From Streptomyces sp. SirexAA-E (lineage in GTDB: Bacteria > Actinomycetota > Actinomycetes > Streptomycetales > Streptomycetaceae), in the NCBI RefSeq assembly GCF_000177195.2, contig NC_015953.1, positions 6,944,001-7,008,000 of the forward strand: 64,000 bases of DNA, given 5' to 3'. This document shows, in pieces, positions 42,486-50,331 of this stretch. Made by a program: the position numbers and the translations under genes. Under the pieces are notes generated by a model. The model worked only from the letters and a program-made list of their open reading frames with translations. It was not told the DNA's origin and did not search any database. The first letter of the stretch is position 1, and each line of letters begins with the position of its first letter.

Positions 42486-43511
42486 ATGACTCCGACGCAC
42501 ACCTCCGAGACCCCCCATTCCCCGGACCCGGCGGCCGCCACGCAACCCCCGGCCTCCGCGGCCCCGCACAGCGCCCCCGTGATGCTCGCCCTGCACCAGA
42601 CGGACCTCGGCGGCCCCGAGGTCCTGCGGCTGACCGAGCTTCCGCGGCCCGCCCCCGGTCCCGGGCAGATCCTCGTCGCCGTACACGCGGCCGGACTCAA
42701 CCCCACGGACTTCAAGCACCGTGCCCAGAAGGTCTTCCTGCCGCCCCCGCCGATGACCCTCGGCTGGGACGTCTCCGGCACCGTGGTGGAGACCGGCTAC
42801 GGCGTCACCCTCTTCCGGCCCGGTGACGAGGTGTTCGGCATGCTGCCCTACCCGTACGGAGCCGGCTCCCACGCCGAGTACGTGACCGGCCCCACCCGCG
42901 CCTTCGTCGCCAAGCCCGCCGGGATCGACCACGTCCAGGCGGCCGCTCTGCCGCTGGCCGCGCTCACCGCCTGGCAGGCCCTCGTCGAGACCGCGGACCT
43001 CCGCGCCGGGCAGCGGGTGCTGATCCACGCTGCGGCCGGCGGAGTCGGCCACCTCGCCGTGCAGATCGCCAAGGAGCGCGGCGCGCACGTCACCGGGACG
43101 GCGAGCGCCCCGAAGCACGACTTCCTGCGTGAGCTCGGCGCGGATGCCTGCGTCGACCACCGCTCCGAGGATTTCGCCGGAACCGAGGAGCGCTACGACG
43201 TCGTCCTCGACAGCCTCGGCGGGGAGACCGCCACCCGCTCCGTGGGCGTGCTCCGGCCCGGAGGCGTCCTCGTCTCCCTGCTGCCGGGGGCCGAGGACAC
43301 CGAGGCCGCCGCGGAGAGGGCGCGGGTCCGCGCCGTCACCCTGCTGGTCGAGCACGACCAGGCCGGGATGCGTGCCGTCGCCGATCTCGTCGACCGGGGC
43401 AAGCTCCTCGCCCACGTCTCCGGCACCTTCCCCCTCGCCGAGGGCGCCCGGGCCCACGCGCAGGGGGAGACGGGCCGTACGACGGGGAAGCTCGTCATCA
43501 CCGTTCGCTGA
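42486..43511 (+). CDS. Zinc-free quinone-oxidoreductase-like MDR
   Basis: A 341-residue NADP-dependent oxidoreductase. A Pro/Thr/Ser-rich 28-residue N-terminus precedes the family start (VMLALHQTDLGGPEVLRL). Further marks: AAGLNPTDFKHR, MTLGWDVSGTVVETG, and cofactor motif HAAAGGVGHLAVQIAKERGA. No zinc ligands. It is driven from the divergent region with the GlxA-type regulator. Probably handles a reactive quinone, enone or similar electrophile; substrate unknown. Confidence 0.85.
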   Translation: MTPTHTSETPHSPDPAAATQPPASAAPHSAPVMLALHQTDLGGPEVLRLTELPRPAPGPGQILVAVHAAGLNPTDFKHRAQKVFLPPPPMTLGWDVSGTVVETGYGVTLFRPGDEVFGMLPYPYGAGSHAEYVTGPTRAFVAKPAGIDHVQAAALPLAALTAWQALVETADLRAGQRVLIHAAAGGVGHLAVQIAKERGAHVTGTASAPKHDFLRELGADACVDHRSEDFAGTEERYDVVLDSLGGETATRSVGVLRPGGVLVSLLPGAEDTEAAAERARVRAVTLLVEHDQAGMRAVADLVDRGKLLAHVSGTFPLAEGARAHAQGETGRTTGKLVITVR

Positions 43512-43527
43512 GGCGCAGTGATGCGGA

Positions 43528-43580
43528 GGCCGGCCCGCTGCGGCGTCGCCCGGTCGGCGAGCACGCGTGGCGGGCCGGCC
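43528..43580. terminator. Inverted repeat between convergent MDR and lipoprotein genes
   Basis: Eleven-base arms ggccggcccgc (43528-43538) and gcgggccggcc (43570-43580), with a 31-base middle that can itself fold. It fills the gap between the MDR stop (43511) and the stop of the minus-strand lipoprotein gene (43587). Confidence 0.45.
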
Positions 43581-43586
43581 CGGCGA

Positions 43587-44102
43587 TCACGGACTGTTGA
43601 TGTCGGTGACGCGCCAGACGGAACCGACGCGGTGGACACGGAGCCACGTGTAGCCCTGTGCGCAGTCGATGTCGACACGGACGGAGTCCGCGGTGTCCTG
43701 CGGGTCGCCGTCGGCCTTGTAGCTGGCCGACGCGTCGACGCAGGCGGCCTGGGTGAAGACGTACCGGTCGTCCGCCGCGAGCTCGGCGAAGGCCGCGGCG
43801 CAGGAGTTGCCGGGCGCGACTGCACGGAGCCGGGCGTCGGCCAGCCCGCAGGCCAGCTCCGCGTCACCTCGGGCGAGGGCCTGGGCGAACTGCTGCGCGG
43901 CGGCGGTGGCGGTGGACGCCGGTTTCACCGCGGAGGACGATCCTGCCGCCGGTGTACTTCCACCGAGGGCGGGCGCGGAGGCTTCCGATGCGGCGTCGGA
44001 GGGGCGGTGGTCGTCGGTGTCGCCGGTGCACCCTGAGACACCGATCCCTGTCAGTAAGAGGGCGGCCATGACGGTGAGGCGGGAGGCATGCTTGATGATC
44101 AC
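43587..44102 (-). CDS. Hypothetical secreted lipoprotein
   Basis: A 171-residue lipoprotein: signal LTVMAALLLTGIGVSG then Cys25 as lipobox. A Ser/Ala/Pro/Thr-rich linker leads to a globular domain of about 105 residues with four cysteines (AELACGLADARL, NSCAAAFAEL, TQAACVD, VDIDCAQGYTWLRV), consistent with two disulphides and an NTF2/SnoaL-like small fold. No function can be given. It is divergent from the GNAT gene. Confidence 0.7.
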   Translation of the reverse strand: MIIKHASRLTVMAALLLTGIGVSGCTGDTDDHRPSDAASEASAPALGGSTPAAGSSSAVKPASTATAAAQQFAQALARGDAELACGLADARLRAVAPGNSCAAAFAELAADDRYVFTQAACVDASASYKADGDPQDTADSVRVDIDCAQGYTWLRVHRVGSVWRVTDINSP

Positions 44103-44220
44103 CCGCGAAGCCTATGCGGGGCGGGGCGCGTTCTCACCGCGCCTCCGGGAATCGACGGGCGGCGTCCCCACGGATGGCCGCGTCGGGACAATTCGGTGGC
44201 GTGCCACCGCCGGGCTCGGC

Positions 44221-44742
44221 ATGCTCCAGGCTGTGAGCACTGGACACGACCTTGCCGACGCCGCCGTCACCCTGCCCGTCGGCGTGCGCGATCTGTCGCC
44301 CCGGGACCTGCCGGCCTGCACCTGGTCCGGCTCGGCCACGCACCTGCGCAGTGTGGAACGAGAGCTGGCGCGCGCTGCACTCGGTGAGGTGGACTACCTC
44401 GCCGTGTGCACGCCGGTGGATCTGCCGGTGGCGATCGGCGGCATCGACTACCAGGCCCGGGAAGGAGCCGGAACCCTGTGGCAGCTGGCCGTGCTTCCGG
44501 CGCTGCAGGGGCGCGGCCTGGGGACGCTGCTCGTACGAGCCGCCGAACAGCGGGTGCGGCACCGCGGACTGCGCAGGGCCGAACTGGCCGTGGAGGAGGA
44601 CAACCCCCGGGCTCGCGCGCTGTACGAGCGCCTGGGATATGTCGCGTACGGCCGCGAACCCGACGCCTGGGACGAGGAAGGGCCCGAAGGGTCGGTCCGC
44701 CGCCACGAGACGATGTGCGTACTCATGGCAAGAGACCTCTGA
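44221..44742 (+). CDS. GNAT-family acetyltransferase
   Basis: A 173-residue N-acetyltransferase. Acetyl-CoA-binding motif A is LWQLAVLPALQGRGLGTLLV, followed by the RRAELAVEEDNPRARALYER motif and YVAYGREPDAW. The start is uncertain: ATG at 44221 or GTG at 44233, neither with a good ribosome site; the frame stays open further upstream. Substrate unknown. A hairpin follows the stop. Confidence 0.8.
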   Translation: MLQAVSTGHDLADAAVTLPVGVRDLSPRDLPACTWSGSATHLRSVERELARAALGEVDYLAVCTPVDLPVAIGGIDYQAREGAGTLWQLAVLPALQGRGLGTLLVRAAEQRVRHRGLRRAELAVEEDNPRARALYERLGYVAYGREPDAWDEEGPEGSVRRHETMCVLMARDL

Positions 44743-44769
44743 GCCCCTGCCCGGGGGCGGATTCCCGAC

Positions 44770-44795
44770 GAGCGGCGGCCGGACGGCCGCCGCTC
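44770..44795 (+). terminator. Hairpin after acetyltransferase gene
   Basis: Perfect 11-bp stem gagcggcggcc (44770-44780) with complement at 44785-44795 and a 4-base loop, starting 28 bases after the stop and followed by agctgttt. Confidence 0.75.
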
Positions 44796-44882
44796 AGCTG
44801 TTTCCCGTCTCGGCCTGCCTGGTGGGGGCCAGGTCTGCAACCGGCCGGGCCCACGTCGCGGTTGCCCCTGCGGTCACGACCA

Positions 44883-44911
44883 TTGCCCACGGGAACACAC
44901 CTCGCTATGTT
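44883..44911 (+). promoter_or_regulatory. Likely lcp promoter
   Basis: TTGCCC (44883-44888) and TATGTT (44906-44911) are separated by 17 bases, a good fit to a vegetative promoter. The region from here to the lcp start is clearly richer in A and T than its surroundings and gives a leader of about 100 bases. Two in-frame ATGs at 44907 and 44913 lie inside or just after it and are unlikely starts. Confidence 0.5.
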
Positions 44912-45020
44912 AATGAGAAATCACATCGTCATGACAGGACCCACCAGGTCTCGGGCACGCAACAGGCGGTATCTGGAAGCATCTAGGGGCATCCGTCTCG
45001 TCAGGGAAGCAGGAAAGTCA

Positions 45021-46220
45021 ATGGAGAATCTCAGCAGACGAAAAGCCTTGTCCCTCGGTGTCGCTCTCGGCCTCGTGGGCGTGACGAACCCCGTCCAGGC
45101 ATGGGCGTCGACGGGCTCGGCCGCCGGAGCCGACGAGGGGACAGGCCCGGAGTGGATCTGGGACGACGTGGCGGATCCTCTGATGGTCTCGATGCTCGAC
45201 AACGGGCACGTACCCGCGATCAACACCGCGTGGGCGTCGTGGGTGAACAACGGCGATCCGCTGCCCGGCGGCCTGCCCGCCGAGTTCACCGCATACCTGC
45301 GGCAGGTCAACCAGCTGCCCTCCTGGGCCGACCCCGCCAAGCTGACCCGCGCCGCCGACTTCAACCGGCGCAGGGACATGTACCTCTTCATGCTCTACGG
45401 CCTCGGCAGCGGAATCATGAGCACCGTGATCCCGCGCGAGGCCAAGAGCGTCTACTGGTCCGCGGGCGGCGCCCAGATGCAGGACCGCGCGGCCAAGACG
45501 TTCACGTTCGGCTACGACCTGTCCCAGCTGGGGGCGTTCAAGCCGACGGGGCAGTTCGTCGTCACCGCCAACAAGACGCGCGTGGTGCACGCCGCGGTGC
45601 GTCACCTCCTGCCGCAGTCGCCGCACTGGCGGGCGGTCGCCGACGAGACCGTCCCGATCAGCGCCGCCGACATCCTGGTCACCTTCCACAGCCTCGGCAC
45701 CTACGTGCACAGGAAGCTGCTCGACTGGAAGATCCCGTACCCGGTGGCGGACCAGGAGGCGTTCCTGCACTCGTGGCAGGTCGCGGTCCACCTGCTCGGC
45801 GTGCCCTACGAGCACATCCCCAGGACGTGGGCGGCCGCCGAGAAGCAGTCGGCGCAGGTGCTCACCCCGATCCTCAGCCCGTCGACGGAGGGCATCGCGC
45901 TGGCCGAGGAACTGCTCGGCCTGACCGCCCAGATCGACCTCGGCGTCACGCGAGGGTTCCTGAACGAGTTCGTGCGCTACGTCCTCAGCGACGAGGTCGG
46001 CGATTGGCTGGGACTGAAGCGCGACTACGTGTCGGCGGCCCTGGTCCGCACGGCCTGGCCGGCGTACATCCTGTTCCGTGAAGGGCTGTCGCCCGTCATG
46101 CCCGGCACCTTCTACATGTTCGACCAGTTCGTGCGCGCCCTGGGCATGCTGTTCCTCAACAAGGGTTCCTCCGGGTCCACCACCCCCATCACGATCCCCA
46201 CCGGAAACAGGGCGGGCTGA
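45021..46220 (+). CDS. lcp: Latex clearing protein, rubber oxygenase (Lcp)
   Basis: A 399-residue secreted haem-b oxygenase of the Lcp/MpaB (DUF2236) family that cleaves poly(cis-1,4-isoprene) between isoprene units to aldehyde/ketone-ended oligomers. Twin-arginine signal MENLSRRKALSLGVALGLVG ends near VQAWAS. Residues equivalent to those shown to matter in Streptomyces sp. K30 Lcp are all present with exactly conserved spacing: Glu140 (E148), Arg156 (R164), Lys159 (K167), Thr160 (T168) in DRAAKT and the haem ligand His190 (H198) in TRVVHAAVRHLL. Start at 45021 has AGGAAAG upstream. Followed, on the opposite strand, by a tandem TetR regulator gene and beyond by isoprenoid-type catabolic genes. 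Confidence 0.9.
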   Translation: MENLSRRKALSLGVALGLVGVTNPVQAWASTGSAAGADEGTGPEWIWDDVADPLMVSMLDNGHVPAINTAWASWVNNGDPLPGGLPAEFTAYLRQVNQLPSWADPAKLTRAADFNRRRDMYLFMLYGLGSGIMSTVIPREAKSVYWSAGGAQMQDRAAKTFTFGYDLSQLGAFKPTGQFVVTANKTRVVHAAVRHLLPQSPHWRAVADETVPISAADILVTFHSLGTYVHRKLLDWKIPYPVADQEAFLHSWQVAVHLLGVPYEHIPRTWAAAEKQSAQVLTPILSPSTEGIALAEELLGLTAQIDLGVTRGFLNEFVRYVLSDEVGDWLGLKRDYVSAALVRTAWPAYILFREGLSPVMPGTFYMFDQFVRALGMLFLNKGSSGSTTPITIPTGNRAG

Positions 46221-46235
46221 GCCGCCGCCGCGACC

Positions 46236-46279
46236 TGTGGCCCGCCTCCCGGCGGAGAAGCCTGAGGGGCGGGCCCACA
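46236..46279. terminator. Inverted repeat between convergent lcp and tandem-TetR genes
   Basis: Arms tgtggcccgcc (46236-46246) and ggcgggcccaca (46268-46279), pairing over 11 bases with one bulged C, in the 112-base convergent gap. Confidence 0.4.
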
Positions 46280-46332
46280 CGTGACGTCGCGAGAGGCGCG
46301 GGGTCTCGTCGCGTGCCTGTTCTGACGGGGGC

Positions 46333-47517
46333 TCAGAGACCCAGCGAGCCCACGACCAGAGCGGTCACGGCCTCGCGGTGGTCAGGGCTGTCCCGCCACC
46401 CCAGTCGGCGTCCCGCCTCGACCACCACGCCGAACCCCGCGTGCACCAGCACCCTGGCCTGGCGCGGGTCCAGCTCCGGACGGGCCAGCCGCAACTGCTG
46501 CTCCCAGACGGCTATGTGCTCCCGCTGTGCGAGGACCAAGGGCCGCCGCAGGTCGGTCGGCAAGCCGGCGAGCTCGGCCTCGGCGACACTGTTGAGCTCG
46601 GTGTATTCGAAGCTGTAGGCCACATACGTCGCTGCCAGAGCGACGACGGCGTCATGCGGACGGGAAATCCCGCGCAGACTCTGCTCCACCCCCTGGGCGA
46701 GCAGCCCCGCCGCCTGGAGGCACGCCGCCGCCAGGATGTCGACCTTCCCGGGGTAGTGGCGGTAGAGCGCGGACGGGGTCAGTCCGACCGCCTCCGCCAT
46801 CTGTCCGTTCGTGACACCAGCGAACCCGTCGCGCGCGAACAGCGGGACGGCGGCGGCGAGGATCTCCGCGCGCCGGGTACGCGGCACCGGCCGGGCGGGC
46901 AGCTGGACGGGGCGGACGCTCGGCCGGCCTTTCGCGGGATCGGTCACGGCCACGCGCAGCGCGGACGCCGACAGCAGTTCCTCGGCCCGGCGTTGGGCGA
47001 TGGAGGTGCGGTGCATCGTGATGGACCCGATCGCACCCAGGGCCGCCACGGCTCGCAGGCGCTCGTCGGGCAACGGGTGTTCGCGCCGCACCGCCTCGTC
47101 GACCCGTGCGACGAGGCGCCCGAACTTCGCCCCGAGACGCCGGAGGTCCTCGCGGTTGAGGTAGCGGGACTCCCACCGGTACACGCCGCCCGACGCGCGA
47201 TGCGTGACGGTGATCCGGGTGACGGCGGTGAGCACGTCCTTCAGGGGCGCCCCGGCCGGTACCTCGTCGAGCGCGGCGACCAGCCCGTCCACCATGACGT
47301 CGGCGCACTCGGCGAACAGCGCGTACTTGTTGGGGAAGTGCCGGTACAAGGCGGTCGCGGTGATGCCCACGGCGGCGGCCACCTCCTCCATGGAGGCGGA
47401 GTGGTAGCCGCGCTCACTGAAGACCCGCCCGGCCGCGTCGACGATGAGCTGCTTGCGGTTGCGGGGCCGAGCGGCCGCGGTCGTATCCGAACGGGTGGGC
47501 GGTGAGGCGGAGGCCAT
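46333..47517 (-). CDS. Tandem TetR regulator with two DNA-binding domains
   Basis: A 394-residue protein made of two TetR units in one chain. Unit 1: RKQLIVDAAGRVFSERGYHS, MEEVAAAVGITATALYRHFP (residues about 20-70) plus its ligand domain. Unit 2: RRAEILAAAVPLFARDGFAG, MAEAVGLTPSALYRHYPGK (about 215-262) plus a second ligand domain. Both recognition helices look intact, so a single polypeptide may bind like a TetR dimer. TetR regulators (LcpR) are known for lcp genes in other actinobacteria; this gene converges with lcp and is upstream of nothing on its own strand. No ribosome site is seen before the ATG. Confidence 0.85.
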   Translation of the reverse strand: MASASPPTRSDTTAAARPRNRKQLIVDAAGRVFSERGYHSASMEEVAAAVGITATALYRHFPNKYALFAECADVMVDGLVAALDEVPAGAPLKDVLTAVTRITVTHRASGGVYRWESRYLNREDLRRLGAKFGRLVARVDEAVRREHPLPDERLRAVAALGAIGSITMHRTSIAQRRAEELLSASALRVAVTDPAKGRPSVRPVQLPARPVPRTRRAEILAAAVPLFARDGFAGVTNGQMAEAVGLTPSALYRHYPGKVDILAAACLQAAGLLAQGVEQSLRGISRPHDAVVALAATYVAYSFEYTELNSVAEAELAGLPTDLRRPLVLAQREHIAVWEQQLRLARPELDPRQARVLVHAGFGVVVEAGRRLGWRDSPDHREAVTALVVGSLGL

Positions 47518-47633
47518 GCGGATCAGTCAATCACACGCTGTCACGCGGCCGGAGCGCCCGACGGGAGCCGCGCAGCGCGGGTGACCCGCACCGCTTCCCG
47601 GGCGGTTCCTCCGTCCGTGACACGGTCCGCCGG

Positions 47634-48725
47634 TCAGGCGAAAGTGAGGACGGGCTTGACCGCGCTGCCGTCCCTCATGGCGGCCACGGCCGCGCCGATG
47701 TCCTCGAACGGGAACGTGGTGACCAGCCGGTCGAGCGGGAAGAGACCCCGTCCGTACAGGCCGACGAGTTCCGGGATGAAGCGGCCGGGGTCGGAGTCCC
47801 CCTCGATCACCCCGTGGATACGGACACCTTTGGCGAGCAGGCCCATCACGTCGAACGTCACCTCGCCGCCGAGTCCGACGAGGGCGAGCCGGCCGAGCGG
47901 ACGCAACGCGCCGACGGCCCGGCGGACCGTCTCCGGACGGCCGGTGGTCTCGACGACGTGGTGCGCACCGCCGTCGGTGAGGTCGCGCAGCGCCGTCACC
48001 AGACCGTCGCCGGGAGGCAGGGCCGCCGTGGCGCCGAGTTCGATGGCCAGGGTTCGGCGGGAGGCGACCGGGTCGACGGCCACCACCGGGTCGCAGCCCA
48101 CGGCCACCGCGGCCATCAGCGCGCTCAGGCCGACCCCGCCCGCGCCCAGGACGACGAGCGAGGAACCCGGCTCGGGACGCAGCCGGTTGAGCACGGTGCC
48201 CGCGCCCGTCTGGCCGCCGCAGCCGAGCGGTGCGGCGACCGCGGCCGGCAGGTCCGAGGGCACCTTGACCACGCCGCGTTCGTGGACGACGGCGTGCGTG
48301 GCGAAGCTGGACTGACCGAAGAAGGCGGCGTGGAGCGGGGTCCCGTCGAGAGAGAGCGGAGAGGTGCCGTCGTCGCGGGCACCGGAGAGGTTCAGGGTCC
48401 GCGCGGAGCGGCAGTACGCCGGGTGGTCGGCCGCGCACAGCGCGCAGACGCCGCAACTGGCGAAGGTGAGGCAGACATGATCCCCCGGTGCGACGCCCGT
48501 CACCTCCGTGCCCACGGCCTCGACCCGGCCCGCGCCCTCGTGGCCGAAGACCATCGGGGTGAGCTTCGGGGGCCAGGTGTCCCGCATCCCCAGGTCGGTG
48601 TGACAGACGCCGACCGCGCTCATTCTCACCAGCACCTCGCGCGGCCGCGGATCCTCCAGGTCCGCGTCCCGGACGGTGAACGGTCCGCCGGGCGCCTCGA
48701 CGACCATGGCGCGGACGCGCCTCAC
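47634..48725 (-). CDS. Zinc-dependent alcohol dehydrogenase (aryl/allyl-alcohol type)
   Basis: A 363-residue zinc alcohol dehydrogenase of the class that includes benzyl-, geraniol- and NDMA-dependent enzymes. Catalytic Cys41-His42 (GVCHTDLG), GHEGAG with His62; structural zinc loop SCGVCALCAADHPAYC; cofactor motif VLGAGGVGLSALMAAVAVGC. The GTG start at 48725 overlaps the upstream stop as GTGA and gives the family N-terminus (RAMVVEAPGGPF); an ATG at 48707 is an alternative. It would interconvert a primary alcohol and aldehyde in the putative isoprenoid pathway. Coupled to the DUF4334 gene. Confidence 0.85.
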   Translation of the reverse strand: MRRVRAMVVEAPGGPFTVRDADLEDPRPREVLVRMSAVGVCHTDLGMRDTWPPKLTPMVFGHEGAGRVEAVGTEVTGVAPGDHVCLTFASCGVCALCAADHPAYCRSARTLNLSGARDDGTSPLSLDGTPLHAAFFGQSSFATHAVVHERGVVKVPSDLPAAVAAPLGCGGQTGAGTVLNRLRPEPGSSLVVLGAGGVGLSALMAAVAVGCDPVVAVDPVASRRTLAIELGATAALPPGDGLVTALRDLTDGGAHHVVETTGRPETVRRAVGALRPLGRLALVGLGGEVTFDVMGLLAKGVRIHGVIEGDSDPGRFIPELVGLYGRGLFPLDRLVTTFPFEDIGAAVAAMRDGSAVKPVLTFA

Positions 48726-49219
48726 GAACCCTCTCCGGCGCGTGGGCCCTCGGAGACGCGCTCCAGGAAGAAGTAGAAGAAGGGCCCCTCTGCGGGCACC
48801 CCCTTGACGTTCATGATCCCCATCAGTGTGGAGCCGTCCACCCGCTTGAAGTGGTCGAGGACCGGCCGTCCGTCGTAGACCATGGTGGCCGTCGGCTCGC
48901 CGCGGAACTCGACGGTCCACAGACTGGCCTCGCCCTTGCCCAGTTCGCGGTTGGAGTACAGCTCGCCTGCCGAGTTCCGGCAGATCAGCGGCTTGGCGTC
49001 GTGCACGGAGGTGAAGGTCTTGCCGTACCAGCCGACTGTCGCGAGCGTGCCGTCCAGGGGATGACCGGTGCGGAACTCGCCGCCCTTCCACTCTCCGAGT
49101 ATGTCCTCGGGGCGGACGGTGTCCAACGCCGCCCAGATCTCGTCCAGTTCGGACGGGACGACCGGACCGCTCCGCTCCCGGAGCTCCTGGAACCGGGCGC
49201 GGGCCACGATCACGTCCAT
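48722..49219 (-). CDS. DUF4334 / GXWXG-motif protein
   Basis: A 165-residue protein with the GXWXG motif (LGEWKGGEF, residues about 42-50) and a DUF4334 C-terminus ending in STLMGIMNVKGVPAEGPFFY FFLERV. Such proteins resemble small lipid-binding beta barrels and in actinobacteria often sit next to alcohol or aldehyde dehydrogenases for terpenoid or aromatic compounds. The stop overlaps the ADH start (GTGA), so the two are made together. Biochemical role unknown; an accessory or carrier protein for the ADH substrate is a reasonable guess. Confidence 0.82.
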   Translation of the reverse strand: MDVIVARARFQELRERSGPVVPSELDEIWAALDTVRPEDILGEWKGGEFRTGHPLDGTLATVGWYGKTFTSVHDAKPLICRNSAGELYSNRELGKGEASLWTVEFRGEPTATMVYDGRPVLDHFKRVDGSTLMGIMNVKGVPAEGPFFYFFLERVSEGPRAGEGS

Positions 49220-49342
49220 GCGGGGGTGTCCTTTCGTCGGTGCTGCTGCCACAGGGGGGGCAACGTCACGATCCCGCCGGTGCGGGATCAGCGGGAGGCG
49301 GCCGGCCCGGTCGCCGCCGACCGGTGGAGCCGGGAGGGGGCG

Positions 49343-50080
49343 TCACCGGGCGGCGGGCGGAACGGAGCGGCGGGATACGGGAGTCCGCCCGGGGGAGGAA
49401 GACCTGAGGGCGGAGCGCCGTGGGAACGGAAGCGCGGGGTCGCCGGTGACGGTGCCGGGGTGACCCACGGTACCGAGACACAGCAGCACGTGACGTTCGG
49501 CGACCTCCTCCGCGGTGAGCGGACCGTCCGCGCGGAACCAGTTGGCGACCCCCTGGCACATGGTGAGCACCGAACGCACCGCGTCGGCCGGGATCGGCGT
49601 GGTGAACACACCCTGGGCGCGGCCCGCCTCGACCGCGTTCAGCAGCATGTGCTCGAGGTAGTCGCGCAGGGCGACGTAGCGGGCCCGGTTCTGCGGTTCC
49701 AGGCTGCGGATCTCGGTGTCGAGGAAGGCCAGCTGCCGGCGGTGGGCCATGGAGAGCACGATCGACTCGACCATGCCGCACAGCCGCGCCAGTGGATCGT
49801 CCCCGGCCTCCCCGGCCGCGGCCCGGCAGCGGTCCAGGACGTCCTTGATGGACGTCTCCAGCAGCGTGGCCAGCAAGGCCTGCTTGTTCTCGTAGTGGTA
49901 GTACAGTGCGGGCACCGTGACGCCGACCCGGCCGGCGATGTCCCGGACCGAAGTGCCGTGATAGCCGTGCTCGTTGAACGCCTCCATGGCGTGCACCAGG
50001 ATCGGGTGCAGGTCGAGCGGTCCGTAGGAGCGCCAGTGCTCCGCCGGGGGCGCGGTGTCTTGGCTCGGCTCGGTGCTCAA
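49343..50080 (-). CDS. TetR-family regulator
   Basis: A 245-residue TetR-type regulator. Helix-turn-helix HPILVHAMEAFNEHGYHGTS, VRDIAGRVGVTVPALYYHYE (residues about 25-70); the ligand domain contains LCGMVESIVLSMAHRRQLAF and LRDYLEHMLLNAVEAGRAQG. The TTG at 50080 is preferred because GAGGAG lies 7 bases upstream; an ATG at 50149 is also in frame. A basic, Pro/Ser-rich C-terminal tail of about 30 residues is unusual. Two near-identical boxes at 50153 and 50263 lie in the divergent region with the CaiB remnant; it is the likely binder. Confidence 0.82.
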   Translation of the reverse strand: MSTEPSQDTAPPAEHWRSYGPLDLHPILVHAMEAFNEHGYHGTSVRDIAGRVGVTVPALYYHYENKQALLATLLETSIKDVLDRCRAAAGEAGDDPLARLCGMVESIVLSMAHRRQLAFLDTEIRSLEPQNRARYVALRDYLEHMLLNAVEAGRAQGVFTTPIPADAVRSVLTMCQGVANWFRADGPLTAEEVAERHVLLCLGTVGHPGTVTGDPALPFPRRSALRSSSPGRTPVSRRSVPPAAR

Positions 50081-50152
50081 CGACTCTCCTCGGGACGTGC
50101 GGCGATCGGCGACATCGTACGGCCGTAGCTGCGGATCATCTCCTTCCATGTG

Positions 50153-50173
50153 CTTAGCGTTCGATCAGTGAAG
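50153..50173. promoter_or_regulatory. TetR operator 1
   Basis: Starts CTTAGCGttCGatCAGTgA; shares 15 or more of 21 positions with operator 2 at 50263-50283 in the same orientation, with the partial palindrome AGCGnnCG at its centre. Close to the start of the TetR gene, so autoregulation is likely. Confidence 0.55.
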
Positions 50174-50262
50174 CTGGTTGCCGGTGTTCACTTCCCCGAT
50201 GGCGGCCCGTGAAAACTCACGCCGTACGGGCAGTTGACCGCCCGTCATGGCGCTCCTATCTT

Positions 50263-50283
50263 CTTAGCGAACGCTCAGTAAGG
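50263..50283. promoter_or_regulatory. TetR operator 2
   Basis: Starts CTTAGCGaaCGctCAGTaA with the perfect core AGCGAACGCT minus its centre (AGCG-aa-CGCT). It lies 49 bases upstream of the ATG of the CaiB remnant and would control the plus-strand operon that includes the LLM gene and perhaps the acyl-CoA synthetase gene. Confidence 0.55.
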
Positions 50284-50331
50284 TCCCGGTCGAGTGGTGG
50301 CGAGTCCGCCCTGCGCCGAGAGAGGAACCCC

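Noticed and set aside
42417..43457. Extension of the AraC-type regulator frame upstream through the MDR gene
   Set aside because: Antisense shadow of the MDR gene; the DJ-1 domain starts well inside the 42416 start.
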